Virus record (IMG/VR): IMGVR_UViG_3300045534_000130
Location: 1 to 44,716 of that record
Length of the DNA stretch: 44,716 nt
Strand: one strand, 5' to 3'
Source: a virus
Shown piece by piece: positions 16,901-24,674 of the stretch. The position numbers and the translations under genes are program-made. The notes beneath the pieces are model-generated. The model saw only the letters and a list, made by a program, of their open reading frames with translations. It was not told the DNA's origin and did no database searches. Numbering within the stretch: position 1 is the first letter of the stretch; each line of letters begins with the position of its first letter.

Positions 16901-17135
16901 TGAGCACTCCCGCTCCGCCAGCGCTTCCGCCAGCGCATCGCCGGCCGCGTCACTGCCAGGGGTTCGGATCAGCCTCACGCAGACCGGCCCCACCCTCGTC
17001 TCCCCCGACGGGCAGGAGTGGATCTCCCGCTCTGAGGCGCTGACGCTGCTCCAGCAGTCCAGTCAGGCGCAGATGGCGGCAACTGTCCGCCTCCTTCAGT
17101 CGGGATCTGGGCGCTCAGCCTGGGGACTGCGATGA
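13983..17135 (+). CDS. Tail tape measure protein
   Basis: 1050 residues. The N-terminal part (1-200) has Gly/Ala-rich hydrophobic helices and the family-typical stretch GLDAKEAYRQLGQAIGSGSLQGDEFRSLMERIP. Residues about 215-430 form a very charged coiled coil (RKRREALEESTDRELQRIAR, LMRELQDAADERSRALDDQQ). Beyond 520 there are several membrane-like helices (AIVKTAVLLGLLRALGAAGILGG, GWIALGAIALGTILIVW) and a C-terminal region ending with ARGGYMAQPTLGWLAEAGGDEYAIP, a well-known tape-measure tail motif. Its length would set tail length at roughly 150 nm by the usual 1.5 angstrom per residue rule. Confidence 0.95.
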   Translation: MAMNLDAILRVAARVTGREDVRGLGRDVHAAGRSAAGSAAGFNSMAASVGMLSRAATALGFAGVVAGLAAFGAKAIQAGEASNLLRGRVEAIAGPLNETAGVFAAADRAAKTFSIGTLEARQSMANLYATMRPLGLSLDQIETTMIGVTKAVRLAGLSGLDAKEAYRQLGQAIGSGSLQGDEFRSLMERIPMLGQKIVEVFNRLRSEGGLTLITRQQANEMVKEIKDGETRQTEVMKEGLRKRREALEESTDRELQRIARHYAKIRKIIADNNADQDTEEERVRSKREDAQREEIDAIYRERKKALDRDLEDQRQKISDDESLSEERKTALMRELQDAADERSRALDDQQEQEVDALRESNQRQATIRSRQLRDQREQEEEALSDRQRSAENAIRKQQEKAQRDEEAALEKSLAVNKAATEKMIAGVLARVEVTRGDLKNMAKESLITPSIVQMALDEMAKMKAPEPTALIKYNKAFSDLTASVGEKLLPTLTPLIEKITKLIGDPKFQQALGDLIKNINEVVVPLIKPLIEVLNGVLGTFAALPPGLREAIVKTAVLLGLLRALGAAGILGGLKRLADGFQSIINGAKGAGQAIKTVTVRDITAKGLPGGGPKMLPPVGGVPPIKPPPANMFAGFLAELAKVGRALGGLLREVGTFGALFLREIGLAIPGLGRLGQALAGLRIGATISGWLGALAPFAGRAILLMTPFLTWCTGTLLPALVGIFSGPVGWIALGAIALGTILIVWREPIWDFITWALGEIGNFWRTVGEIFYSIYFDPWVKLWNSDMLAPIRKGLEGWLNGIKKFFSDIIDFGRKNFIDHWKGLWELLTKDPEAFVMNIKGRFDNLVDSYVGAFKTASSVVYAIFQNTNSSISRVWSWIKTGIINSMNTVLEMYNNIVNVVNRVPGGLVRLPTANLIPQSPPIEAFARGGYMAQPTLGWLAEAGGDEYAIPGAQMPAAMAGWAKGLRGQALIEHSRSASASASASPAASLPGVRISLTQTGPTLVSPDGQEWISRSEALTLLQQSSQAQMAATVRLLQSGSGRSAWGLR

Positions 17136-17623
17136 CGTTCGCCCCCTATCAGTTCGTGGCGCTGGAACTCACCTCCCCTGGAGGTGTGGTGATGGCCCGC
17201 TGGCACTCCCGCCATGGGTGGGGTGATGTGAGCTGGGACTCGAAGACCTGGTCATTCAGGCCGTTTGATCATTCCGGGGTCAGCCAAGGGGCAATGGTCG
17301 ACGGAGCCACAACCTCCCTCGCGTTCCCCCGGCTGCCCACGGTGGAGGCGATCCTCCGCCAGGCGCACCGCGAGGGGTGGCAGGGTCTGCTCAGAGTGCT
17401 GCTCTGGCCCACGGCCGAGGAGACCGGCACCGCTCCCCCGGCCACCGCCGTGACGATCGCCTCCATGCGCGGGATCGTGAGCCTCTCCGCCCTCAGCCTC
17501 ACGACCGTTGAAGCCACCCTGGCCAGCTCGCTCCTGGCGGGCGCTGGGGGCGGGCAGTTCCCGCCGCGCAGGGCGACGACGATGATGATCGGCGTGCCGG
17601 TGGTGCTGGAGGGGGCGGAGTAA
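17132..17623 (+). CDS. Distal/minor tail protein
   Basis: 163 residues, ATGA overlap with the tape measure gene. Beta-rich pattern with an N-terminal strand set (YQFVALELTSPGGVVMARWHSR) and a GWGDVSWDSKTWSFRPFDHSGV segment. It lies directly between tape measure and the J-like gene, the place of the distal-tail and L/M/K proteins in lambda-like tails. A specific family was not identified; the role as part of the tail tip is from position. Confidence 0.65.
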   Translation: MTFAPYQFVALELTSPGGVVMARWHSRHGWGDVSWDSKTWSFRPFDHSGVSQGAMVDGATTSLAFPRLPTVEAILRQAHREGWQGLLRVLLWPTAEETGTAPPATAVTIASMRGIVSLSALSLTTVEATLASSLLAGAGGGQFPPRRATTMMIGVPVVLEGAE

Positions 17624-19818
17624 TGGCCGGCGGATCCTCTCCGATCATCCCCTGGCCCCAGGCCCGGCCAATGCCCAGTGTTCCTTGGCCCCAGGGGTCT
17701 CTGATCTGGGGCAACTCCCTGCGCACACCCGCCCAGCAGCAGGACTGGATCCGCCGCGAGACCGCCCGGTTCGAGGCGCAGGCACGAGCCTCCCTGGCCC
17801 AGCAGGTGACAGGCCGCACGGGGCGGGATGCCACCTCCTCGACAACCGGCAGCGTTCTGACCCAGGCCATGCGGGCTCTGGCGCTGGGCGATCCCGTGCC
17901 GGTGGTGTTCGCGCGACGGCGCGCCGGGGGCACCGGGGGCGTGATGGTTCAGCCCAGGGCGACAGAGATTCAGGTGGCCAACAGTGCCACGACCCTGACG
18001 GTCCGCTGGCACTGCGTCCTCGGCGATGGCCCCATGGCGTCGGTCCAGACCCGCGACGTCAGGAACGGCCTGGCGCGCCAGGGCACCTTCAGTCAGAACT
18101 TCGGCCAACGGGCGGGGAGCTGGGCCCCGGGCAATCGGACCCGTGCGATCCCCGGCGTGGAGCTGCCGGCCTTGCCCTCCCAGACCGGCGGGGGTGGGGA
18201 CTACCGGGGCGTCTCAACGATCGAATTTAGCAACACCTACCCGATCGGATCGCAGCGGTGGGCGCAGAGCTGGAACGTGTTCTGCCGTGGCGGTCTGATC
18301 ATCGAGCGCGGCCGCCTTGCTGACGGGGTGGTCGGGCCCAGTGACAACCTCTGCGACTTGGTCCTGTGGGCCCTGGTGAAGAGCGGCCGGGCGACAGAGG
18401 CGCAGATCGACATCCCCACGATGCAGGCCGCGGCCACGTTCTTGGAGGCGAACGGCCTGCACTGCAATGCCGAGTTTTCCGACGCGGCGAGCCTGCCCGA
18501 CTGGCTGGCGGGAATCCTGCCCGCGTTCCTGCTGCGAGAGACCACCGTGGACGGGAAATTCGCCCTCGTGCCGCTCCTGCCGACCAACCCGGACGGGACG
18601 ATCCGCGCCACAGCTCTGGAGCCAGCCCTGGTGATCACTGAGGAGTCCCTGGCCCCGGGTGCATGGTCCGAGCAGCCGGCCCCGGCAGCCGATCGGGGCC
18701 CCCTGCGGGTGATGGCGACCTACCGGCAGCAGACGAGCGACACCGAGCCACCGCTGGAGTGCACGCTGGCGGTCGGCAGCCAGACCGACTCCCTCCCATC
18801 CGAGGAGGTGCTTCCACTGGCGGGATTCTGCACCTCCCGCCTTCACGCTGCGACGGCAGCAGGATTCCGCCATGCCCTCAGGACCCTGGCGGGTGGGACC
18901 GCCTCCGCGACGTTGAGGCCCGGCACGCAATCGGGCGGCGTGCTGCCGGGGCAGGTGGTTCGCGCGTTGTTCCGGGTTCAGACGGAGCAGGAGCAAGGCT
19001 GGGTCTCGTCCTGGTGGCAAGTGGCCAGGGTCGATCTTGATGGCGACGCAAACGAGACCCTGCAGCTGACGGAACTCCCCGTGGATTCCGAGGGCCGATC
19101 CATTCTCAGCCTGCAGGTGCTGGCGGCCAGGGCCAGGGCGGGGGATCTGGTGTTTCCGTACCCGGTCATCAGCGCCGATGACGAGCCAGGCCGGGCCACA
19201 GACACGAGCGTCCCGGCGTCCTCCACGTCGGGCCGGCCATTCTCCGAGGGCGGGAGCGGCGTCTCCGGCTCCGGTGGCGGCGGAGCGGGGGGAGACATCG
19301 ACCTGCCACCACCGCCACCGCCCGAGGAGCCGCCACCGCCGGGCGATGACCCGCCAGGGGGGAGCGGCAGCTCCGTGGGGACAGGCGGTGGAAGGTCGCG
19401 GCCCCGCTCCGATCGGCGCGACCCTGGTCGTAGCAGAACCCTGGCGTGGGCCTGCCAGGATGGGGCGCAACTGCTGTACCAGACCGTAAGGGTTTTGCGG
19501 CCAGTTAATGGCGTCACTCAGGTTTACGCTACGTTCTCTCTAATTGCGGGAGACTTTGATATGGTTTTGGAACAGGAACTGCCTAATCAGAATACGATCT
19601 TTGCGCCCACTCCGATGACCCTTAAGATCTACGGGATCCATTACAGACCGATCATTCTATCTGCTGGCAACCCAGACAAGGTTGGACCTTATGGCAAGCA
19701 GGCGACCCTGCAGGTCTACATTGGCGGACCCACTTATGAGGACGAGATCTGGGGCGATCTATCAACGGATGTAACGGTGAGCTACTGCACCAAGGGCCCC
19801 CGCGCCGCTTGGGTCTAA
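17623..19818 (+). CDS. Tail tip / host-specificity protein, J-like hub
   Basis: 731 residues starting in TAATG overlap. The N-terminal half has strands and a conserved-looking ALALGDPVPVVFARRRAGG, then ISTIEFSNTYPIG-like and ALVKSGRATEAQIDIPTMQAA segments typical of J-type hub proteins (a lysozyme-like VALLYRG segment is absent). Residues about 540-610 are a disordered Gly/Pro tract with runs of Pro and Glu (PPPPPPEEPPPPGDDPPGG), followed by a C-terminal beta domain in slightly AT-richer DNA (TLAWACQDGAQLLYQTVRVL onwards). It likely forms the central tail fibre base and contacts the host receptor. Confidence 0.75.
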   Translation: MAGGSSPIIPWPQARPMPSVPWPQGSLIWGNSLRTPAQQQDWIRRETARFEAQARASLAQQVTGRTGRDATSSTTGSVLTQAMRALALGDPVPVVFARRRAGGTGGVMVQPRATEIQVANSATTLTVRWHCVLGDGPMASVQTRDVRNGLARQGTFSQNFGQRAGSWAPGNRTRAIPGVELPALPSQTGGGGDYRGVSTIEFSNTYPIGSQRWAQSWNVFCRGGLIIERGRLADGVVGPSDNLCDLVLWALVKSGRATEAQIDIPTMQAAATFLEANGLHCNAEFSDAASLPDWLAGILPAFLLRETTVDGKFALVPLLPTNPDGTIRATALEPALVITEESLAPGAWSEQPAPAADRGPLRVMATYRQQTSDTEPPLECTLAVGSQTDSLPSEEVLPLAGFCTSRLHAATAAGFRHALRTLAGGTASATLRPGTQSGGVLPGQVVRALFRVQTEQEQGWVSSWWQVARVDLDGDANETLQLTELPVDSEGRSILSLQVLAARARAGDLVFPYPVISADDEPGRATDTSVPASSTSGRPFSEGGSGVSGSGGGGAGGDIDLPPPPPPEEPPPPGDDPPGGSGSSVGTGGGRSRPRSDRRDPGRSRTLAWACQDGAQLLYQTVRVLRPVNGVTQVYATFSLIAGDFDMVLEQELPNQNTIFAPTPMTLKIYGIHYRPIILSAGNPDKVGPYGKQATLQVYIGGPTYEDEIWGDLSTDVTVSYCTKGPRAAWV

Positions 19819-19821
19819 GCC

Positions 19822-20892
19822 ATGACGAACTTCCCCGCCCTCCGACCATCTTCGCAGAATGTCACCCTGGGCACGTTTCCGGCATCAGCCAGCGAAACGC
19901 AGTCCGGGCGAACCGTCATCGTGCGCCACAGCGGCACAGAAGTCGGGATCCAGTGGTCTACGGAATTCGTAGGCCTGACCTATGCGCAATGGGAAGATCT
20001 TAAGGATCATTTCGGAATCAAGGGCACTACCGAAAGTTTCCTGTTTTCGACGACAACTCTCCCGGCTGTTCATACGCCCTCAGGGTACAGGTGGTGGTAC
20101 GTGGGAGAACCCACCGTCACGGATGTTTATACAGAATTTTTTAACATCCAGTGCGCCTTCCGGTGTGACCTGGCAGTCACCCCCCTAGTCCCCTCTGGCG
20201 GGGAGATTTACTTCCTGCGCGGGGCAACCACCGCCTATGCGCCGGCGCCGGCCTCGCCCCCGGCTGCCCCCACCTTGGCCGTGGCCGGCCTGGCGAATGG
20301 GGTGACTGTCGATGGGTTCGTTGAGGTCTCGGGGGTGGTGGCCGGCGGGAGCTGGCAATACTCGACCGATTCCGGGGGGACCTGGACAACCGGCAGTGGC
20401 GCGGGATTCCGGCTCCCGACCGGCGACGTGGCGGCCGGGCAGGTTCGCGTCCGTCAGGTGGATGCGGGCGGCACGAGCGCCAGCGCTCAGAACGCCTCGG
20501 CCTTCACCGTGGCCCCGCCAGGATCGGTGGCGATCGCGTTCTCTGCGGCGGCAGGTGCGACAACCTCCGGGACCGTCACCCTCCCCCTGGTCGGCGAGCT
20601 GATCTGGATCAGGATGCACTATGCGGGCTGGTTCACCCTCTACGCCTCGGCGGCGGCGGCGGCGGCAGACGTGGCCCGGCCCCACACCACCAAGCCAGAG
20701 GAGGGGCGGGGGATCTGCTGTGATCCTCGACTGCTGGCGGGCGATCCCCGGCTGCTGGCGGGCCTCCATCTGAACCCCTTCGAGGATTTTAAGAATGAGG
20801 AAAATCCAGCGACTACAACATATGCCTGGAAGCACCGCAACGAAGACACGGTGTCCCGCGATTATCGTATAATCCTTCAACACAGGAGTTGA
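19822..20892 (+). CDS. Tail-tip protein with DPRLLAG tandem repeat (356 aa)
   Basis: The first 130 residues (FPALRPSSQNVTLG, then GTEVGIQWSTEFVGLTYAQW and VTDVYTEFFNIQCAFRCDL) are similar in layout to the 127-residue protein at 22641-23024: both begin FPAL and have strand, aromatic loop and a final strand. The middle (160-260) is an Ig/FN3-like beta domain (GGSWQYSTDSGGTWTTGSG). The C-terminus carries a 7-residue motif DPRLLAG twice in tandem and ends in AT-richer DNA. It is probably a tail-tip structural protein; the C-terminal part resembles host-recognition domains only in general character. Confidence 0.65.
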   Translation: MTNFPALRPSSQNVTLGTFPASASETQSGRTVIVRHSGTEVGIQWSTEFVGLTYAQWEDLKDHFGIKGTTESFLFSTTTLPAVHTPSGYRWWYVGEPTVTDVYTEFFNIQCAFRCDLAVTPLVPSGGEIYFLRGATTAYAPAPASPPAAPTLAVAGLANGVTVDGFVEVSGVVAGGSWQYSTDSGGTWTTGSGAGFRLPTGDVAAGQVRVRQVDAGGTSASAQNASAFTVAPPGSVAIAFSAAAGATTSGTVTLPLVGELIWIRMHYAGWFTLYASAAAAAADVARPHTTKPEEGRGICCDPRLLAGDPRLLAGLHLNPFEDFKNEENPATTTYAWKHRNEDTVSRDYRIILQHRS

Positions 20893-20894
20893 TC

Positions 20895-21947
20895 ATGGCG
20901 GTCACAACCGAGTCTTATACAACGGCTGGCGGCAATTACACTGCCGAGAATCTTGCTACTTCCATCAGTGATGCGCTAGTAGATGCAGGCATGACTCTGC
21001 ATGATGAAGGAACGGATTTTAAGGTATTCCAGCAGATCTACGACGCCTCCAAGACCTGCGGGACGACTTACTACATATTCTTGTTCTCTGGCGCCAATAT
21101 GTTCTACACAGTCTCCAGTGGCTGGAACGGAACCTCAAACATCCCAGCGGGCGTGGGTGGCGCTGGCACGCAATACCTGGACTGGTTTCACACGGCATCG
21201 CCTCCCGTGCTCAGCACTTCCAGCGCTTGCCGCATGACAGCCAGCACGTCGGCGGGCTTCAACAATCTGCAATCCGCACCAGTGAAGAGGTTCACCAGTA
21301 ACGACCGAACCAACTTCTCTTTAATTCAGGTCACAAATGGAACAACAAACGTGCCGTTCTTCATTGAGCGGACGGCGCCAAATGCAACCATGGTCGACTT
21401 GGATAAGGTGCTCTACACCTCGATCATGTTTCCCCGCGTGGGAGTGTTTGCAACCACGGCGACCTGTGGCTTCCAAGCCTTCCCGGTTCGTCTCCGAGGC
21501 TCTCACCTGGGCGCAGGCCTGAGGGGCAGCACGCAAGCCGATCACTATGGCTTGTCGGAAACAATGCTGAGCCCATGGGAACCGTTCAGCAATGCCGCGA
21601 ATCTCTACGGGGGATTCTTCTATGGCGTACCAGGTAATGCAAACAGCGCCATCTCTAATTCTAACTTCAACCGGGCGGTACAACTCCCGCCAATCTGGTT
21701 CTCAAACACCAACACACGCTACACAGTAAATCAAGCACCTCCCTTTACGGGGATGCTATTCAACTCATTCTCAAGCGCTACCCTGCCCTCTGATTTTGCA
21801 ATGATTCCCGTGTTCACTTCCAACACTATGCAGCCAGGGGAAGAGATTGTCATCTCTGCCGGCACGGAGGTCTACACCATCATCACCGTGGCCAACGCCT
21901 CAACCCTGGGCGATCCGTCCATTGCATTCTGCGCTCGGACCGTCTGA
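20895..21947 (+). CDS. Putative receptor-binding / tail fibre protein
   Basis: 350 residues. The ATG at 20895 has AGGAG six bases upstream and is preferred over the TTG two codons earlier. The N-terminus (TESYTTAGGNYTAENLATSISDALVDAGMTLHDEG) and the following SKTCGTTYYIFLFSGANMFY resemble fibre or receptor-binding proteins of cyanobacterial and other environmental phages that wrap a beta-rich globular domain (residues 70-350, Asn/Thr/Ser/Phe rich). Four Cys residues are present. It follows the tip genes, where host-range proteins usually sit. Function is inferred. Confidence 0.6.
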   Translation: MAVTTESYTTAGGNYTAENLATSISDALVDAGMTLHDEGTDFKVFQQIYDASKTCGTTYYIFLFSGANMFYTVSSGWNGTSNIPAGVGGAGTQYLDWFHTASPPVLSTSSACRMTASTSAGFNNLQSAPVKRFTSNDRTNFSLIQVTNGTTNVPFFIERTAPNATMVDLDKVLYTSIMFPRVGVFATTATCGFQAFPVRLRGSHLGAGLRGSTQADHYGLSETMLSPWEPFSNAANLYGGFFYGVPGNANSAISNSNFNRAVQLPPIWFSNTNTRYTVNQAPPFTGMLFNSFSSATLPSDFAMIPVFTSNTMQPGEEIVISAGTEVYTIITVANASTLGDPSIAFCARTV

Positions 21948-22231
21948 TGCCTACATCCATCTCCCTGCCCGTCCTCAGCCTCGCCCAGGGCGGCGGCTCT
22001 CCCGTCGGGATCCTGCCCGGCAGCCCTGCAATCTCCTCCCTGGCGGGGGCCGTCCTTGGCCCTGCGCTCGTGCTCTCCCTGCCCGTCCTCTCCCTGGCGC
22101 AGGGCACCAACAATCCGACCCCAACGATTCGGAGCCTGTTTGAGGTGGTCATCTCCGGCGGGAACTGCCCCCCAATCCGGCGCTACCCTGCTACTGGCCA
22201 GCGCGGCTCGCGGGCCTGGACACTCTCATGA
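21947..22231 (+). CDS. Unknown 94-aa protein with duplicated hydrophobic motif
   Basis: TGATG start. The motif SLPVLSLAQG occurs twice (residues 6-15 and 44-53), separated by a hydrophobic Ala/Leu/Gly stretch (ISSLAGAVLGPALVL). A Cys-containing basic tail follows (VVISGGNCPPIRRYPATGQRG). Overlaps on both sides (1 and 4 bases) support translation. It could be a fibre-tip or collar-type repetitive protein; no family was recognised. Confidence 0.6.
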   Translation: MPTSISLPVLSLAQGGGSPVGILPGSPAISSLAGAVLGPALVLSLPVLSLAQGTNNPTPTIRSLFEVVISGGNCPPIRRYPATGQRGSRAWTLS

Positions 22232-22641
22232 CGTTCAACGTTCAGGGATCACTGTTCGGCGACCTGCTGCGGGCCAGGGTCAACATCGCCAGCGATACCT
22301 TCAGGCTGATCCTGCTGGGCAGCAGCTACACATGGGCCTGGTCCCACAACCGCCGGGACGACCTGGCAAACGAGCTCTCGGCTGGTGGGGGTTACACCAC
22401 TGGGGGCCTGGCGATCACCCTGACCGATTCCGTTGACGCGGTGAGCCAGGAGGCGATCCTCCACCTCGGATCCGTCAGCGTCTCCCCCGGGCCGATCACC
22501 GGCGCGCGCTGGGGGGCGGTGGTGAAGTGGGGCGGCGGATCTGCTGCTGATGACCCGCTCATCGGCGTCTACGACTGGGGGCAGGCCTTGGCGGCTGGCC
22601 CCCTGGTCATTCCAGCGGCGTCCATCACCCTTCGCCGCTGA
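22228..22641 (+). CDS. Minor structural protein (137 aa), probable
   Basis: ATGA overlap with the previous gene. The pattern MTFNVQGSLFGDLLRARVNIASDTFRLILLGS, then WAWSHNRRDDLANELSAGGGYTTGGLAI and VYDWGQALAAGPLVIPAASITLRR is characteristic of short phage proteins found beside fibre genes in many siphophages, of unknown exact function. It is Gly/Trp rich and beta-like. Likely part of, or an assembly factor for, the tail tip. Confidence 0.65.
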   Translation: MTFNVQGSLFGDLLRARVNIASDTFRLILLGSSYTWAWSHNRRDDLANELSAGGGYTTGGLAITLTDSVDAVSQEAILHLGSVSVSPGPITGARWGAVVKWGGGSAADDPLIGVYDWGQALAAGPLVIPAASITLRR

Positions 22642-23024
22642 TGGCCGACTTCCCCGCTCTGGAGGCCGAGGCTCGCAGCTACCCGCTGCCCAGGCGCCCC
22701 GCCAGCTCCGTGGCCCAGCGGACGGGATCCAGGGCCGATTTCAGCCATGACCCCACGGGCCTGACAACGGAGTTCGAGCTGGAGTTCCTCAATGCACGGA
22801 GCACCGATCGGGATTTAGTGATTGCCCACTACCGGGGCCAGCAGCAGAACACCCCGTTCCAGATTCCGCTCAGCCTCTGGCGGAATCATGCCGCCATCGA
22901 TGATCTGATTCCGGCGTGGGACCGGGGGAGCCCAACGTTCTACACCTACCTGGAACCGCCAACGCATGAGATGACGGCAGGTGGTCTTTACAATATCCGT
23001 GTCCGATTAAGGGTGGGATTCTAA
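22641..23024 (+). CDS. Tail-tip protein, short paralogue of the 19822 gene N-terminus
   Basis: 127 residues, start in TGATG overlap. Begins DFPALEAEARSYPLPRRPAS and ends FYTYLEPPTHEMTAGGLYNIRVRLRVGF, with TTEFELEFLNARSTDRDLVIAHYRG in the middle. The same order (FPAL start, short strand, EF-containing strand, charged helix of about 15 residues, aromatic loop, final strand) is seen in the first 130 residues at 19822-20210. Probably a small tail-tip component. Confidence 0.6.
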   Translation: MADFPALEAEARSYPLPRRPASSVAQRTGSRADFSHDPTGLTTEFELEFLNARSTDRDLVIAHYRGQQQNTPFQIPLSLWRNHAAIDDLIPAWDRGSPTFYTYLEPPTHEMTAGGLYNIRVRLRVGF

Positions 23025-23761
23025 TGAGCACGCTTGTCTCTCTGGTTGACGCGGTCGACCATGCGATTGAGAAGGGGGAGCTTACCAACCACCAACGGGC
23101 GGCCATAACCAAGCTGGACCAGGATCTCACCCTCAAGCAGCGGCAAGACCTTACTGAAGGATGGCGGGCCCAGGGCAGTCCAGCGGCGGCTCGAACCCTT
23201 CAGGTGCCGTATTACTCGCAGCGAGACAGCGCAACTGGCCAGGGGCCTCGCATGTGTTTTTCGAGCGTGTCCGCCATGGGAGCCATGTTCCTGAGGCCGG
23301 GATGCCTGGCATCGCCCAAAGCTCAGCCAGACGATGAATACCTGCGAATCGTTGAGCGGTTCGGCGACACCACCGATGCCGGCGCCCAGGTGAAGGCCTT
23401 AGGCACGCTGGGGATCCGCGCGCGGTTCCGACAGGACGGCAGCATTGAAACGATCATCCGTCAGATCGCCCAGGGCATCCCTGTGCCCGTGGGCTGGCTC
23501 CATAAGGGCCCTGTCACCCATCCCACTGGCGGGGGGCATTGGACCCTGGCGATCGGCTGGGATCCCGCCACGCGCCAGGTGATCCACCACGACCCCAACG
23601 GCGAGGCGGATCTCGTCCACGGTGGCTATGTGAGCGGGAGCGGTGGCCGGGCGATCAGGTACAGCGAGGGGAACTGGGGCCGGCGCTGGATGGCCGGCCC
23701 TGAAGGCGCCTATCGCTTCACTCCTGGGACGGGGTGGTGGTTGGATCTGGCGTTGGCCTGA
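23024..23761 (+). CDS. C39-like cysteine peptidase (likely endolysin)
   Basis: 245 residues. An N-terminal helical region (1-55) precedes a papain-like C39 domain: LQVPYYSQRD, then catalytic Cys in PRMCFSSVSAMGAMF (about residue 77), His in GGGHWTLAIGWD and Asp in the following VIHHDPNGE. C39-family domains in this position, last gene of the late operon, often act as cell-wall hydrolases in phages of Gram-negative and cyanobacterial hosts. No lysozyme, amidase or transglycosylase is seen elsewhere, so this is the best endolysin candidate. It ends inside a convergent gene on the opposite strand (44-base overlap). Confidence 0.75.
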   Translation: MSTLVSLVDAVDHAIEKGELTNHQRAAITKLDQDLTLKQRQDLTEGWRAQGSPAAARTLQVPYYSQRDSATGQGPRMCFSSVSAMGAMFLRPGCLASPKAQPDDEYLRIVERFGDTTDAGAQVKALGTLGIRARFRQDGSIETIIRQIAQGIPVPVGWLHKGPVTHPTGGGHWTLAIGWDPATRQVIHHDPNGEADLVHGGYVSGSGGRAIRYSEGNWGRRWMAGPEGAYRFTPGTGWWLDLALA

Positions 23762-24182
23762 CGCAGTCGCGGGGCCAGGGGACGCCGAGGAGGTCACGGG
23801 CTTTGATGCTCACCTCCCAGGCCTCGTCGAGGAGGTCCCGTCGGCCAGCCGTGAGCTCTGAGCTGAGGGCGTAGACATGGGAGTTGTAGACCTTATCGAA
23901 CGCATCTACCATCTCCGCGAGGAGGGCGCGGGCGGGATCGGGCTCCGCTTCGCGCCAGGTGGAGCCAGACGCTCCCTCGGTCGGCTCGATCGGCGGCAGT
24001 GGTTGACTGCCGAGGCGAAGGTACCGGTCAAGTTCTCCGACAGGAGCTTCGTCTCCCCAGACGGAAGAGCTGAGCTTGGTTGAGAGGACTTTTGTAACCT
24101 CCACTTCCCTTCCATCTTTGGTCAGGTAGATAAAAGGTCTGATTTGTCGCGCGGCGGTTGGGCTGAAGAATCCGTAAAGCAT
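23718..24182 (-). CDS. Unknown 154-aa acidic protein, last gene of the minus-strand cluster
   Basis: ATG start at 24182. Begins MLYGFFSPTAARQIRPFIYLTKDGREVEVTKVLSTKL, an anti-parallel strand pattern, then a Pro/Glu linker and a helical part (PARALLAEMVDAFDKVYNSHVYALSSELTAGRRDLLDEAWE) and a Pro/Thr tail. No family recognised. It runs 44 bases into the 3' end of the peptidase gene on the other strand, so the two operons meet head-on with no spacer terminator. Confidence 0.65.
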   Translation of the reverse strand: MLYGFFSPTAARQIRPFIYLTKDGREVEVTKVLSTKLSSSVWGDEAPVGELDRYLRLGSQPLPPIEPTEGASGSTWREAEPDPARALLAEMVDAFDKVYNSHVYALSSELTAGRRDLLDEAWEVSIKARDLLGVPWPRDCVRPTPDPTTTPSQE

Positions 24183-24188
24183 GGTGAT

Positions 24189-24425
24189 TCAGGCGATGGG
24201 AATGATGCCGGGAAAGCCCCGCGCAGCCCTGGCTCGTGCCATCCGTTGGCGGTTCCAGCGGCGGCCGGCGGGCGTTGACCGCCAACAAGTGGAGCAGAAG
24301 GGAGCGGTGCGGAGCGAGTAGACCAGGCGGCCGCACTCGCTGAGGCAGGGGTGGGCTGCGTCCAGGTCCAAGAGGCCCCGTAGGCGGGCCTGGCGACGGC
24401 GTGAGCGCTCCGTACTGCTGCTCAT
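24189..24425 (-). CDS. Small zinc-finger-like basic protein (78 aa)
   Basis: ATG at 24425 is chosen because the protein then starts MSSSTERSRRRQARLRGLLD and the upstream in-frame part is low-complexity. A four-Cys arrangement (HPCLSECGRLVYSLRTAPFCSTCW) suggests a zinc knuckle, embedded in an Arg-rich chain. This kind of protein usually binds nucleic acid or other proteins. The exact function is not known. Confidence 0.6.
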   Translation of the reverse strand: MSSSTERSRRRQARLRGLLDLDAAHPCLSECGRLVYSLRTAPFCSTCWRSTPAGRRWNRQRMARARAARGFPGIIPIA

Positions 24426-24432
24426 CGGGGGC

Positions 24433-24624
24433 TCATCCCTGTGGCGGGGTGACGGTGTAGCCGTGGGCCCGAAGAAGCCGGATGGCGTCCTCGATGCGGG
24501 TGGCATCGGGCAGTGCCCGGCGGCCGCGCGGGGTCAAATCGGCCTCCAGCTCCCGGTAGAAGCGTGCGTCGGACTGTGCGAGGTCGCGGAGACCGGCGCG
24601 GAGTGAGTTAGCAATGGCGCCCAT
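24433..24624 (-). CDS. Unknown small protein (63 aa)
   Basis: Start placed at ATG 24624 (MGAIANSLRAGLRDLAQSDARFYRELEADLTPRG); the open frame continues upstream to a TTG but that part is unlikely. Helical, charged, with a C-terminal DAIRLLRAHGYTVTPPQG that looks like a small helix-turn-strand. No family recognised; no strong Shine-Dalgarno. Confidence 0.5.
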   Translation of the reverse strand: MGAIANSLRAGLRDLAQSDARFYRELEADLTPRGRRALPDATRIEDAIRLLRAHGYTVTPPQG

Positions 24625-24674
24625 GGGTGGTGGTGCGTGTGACTCCTGAAGTGTGCACCGAACCGTTGCATCCG

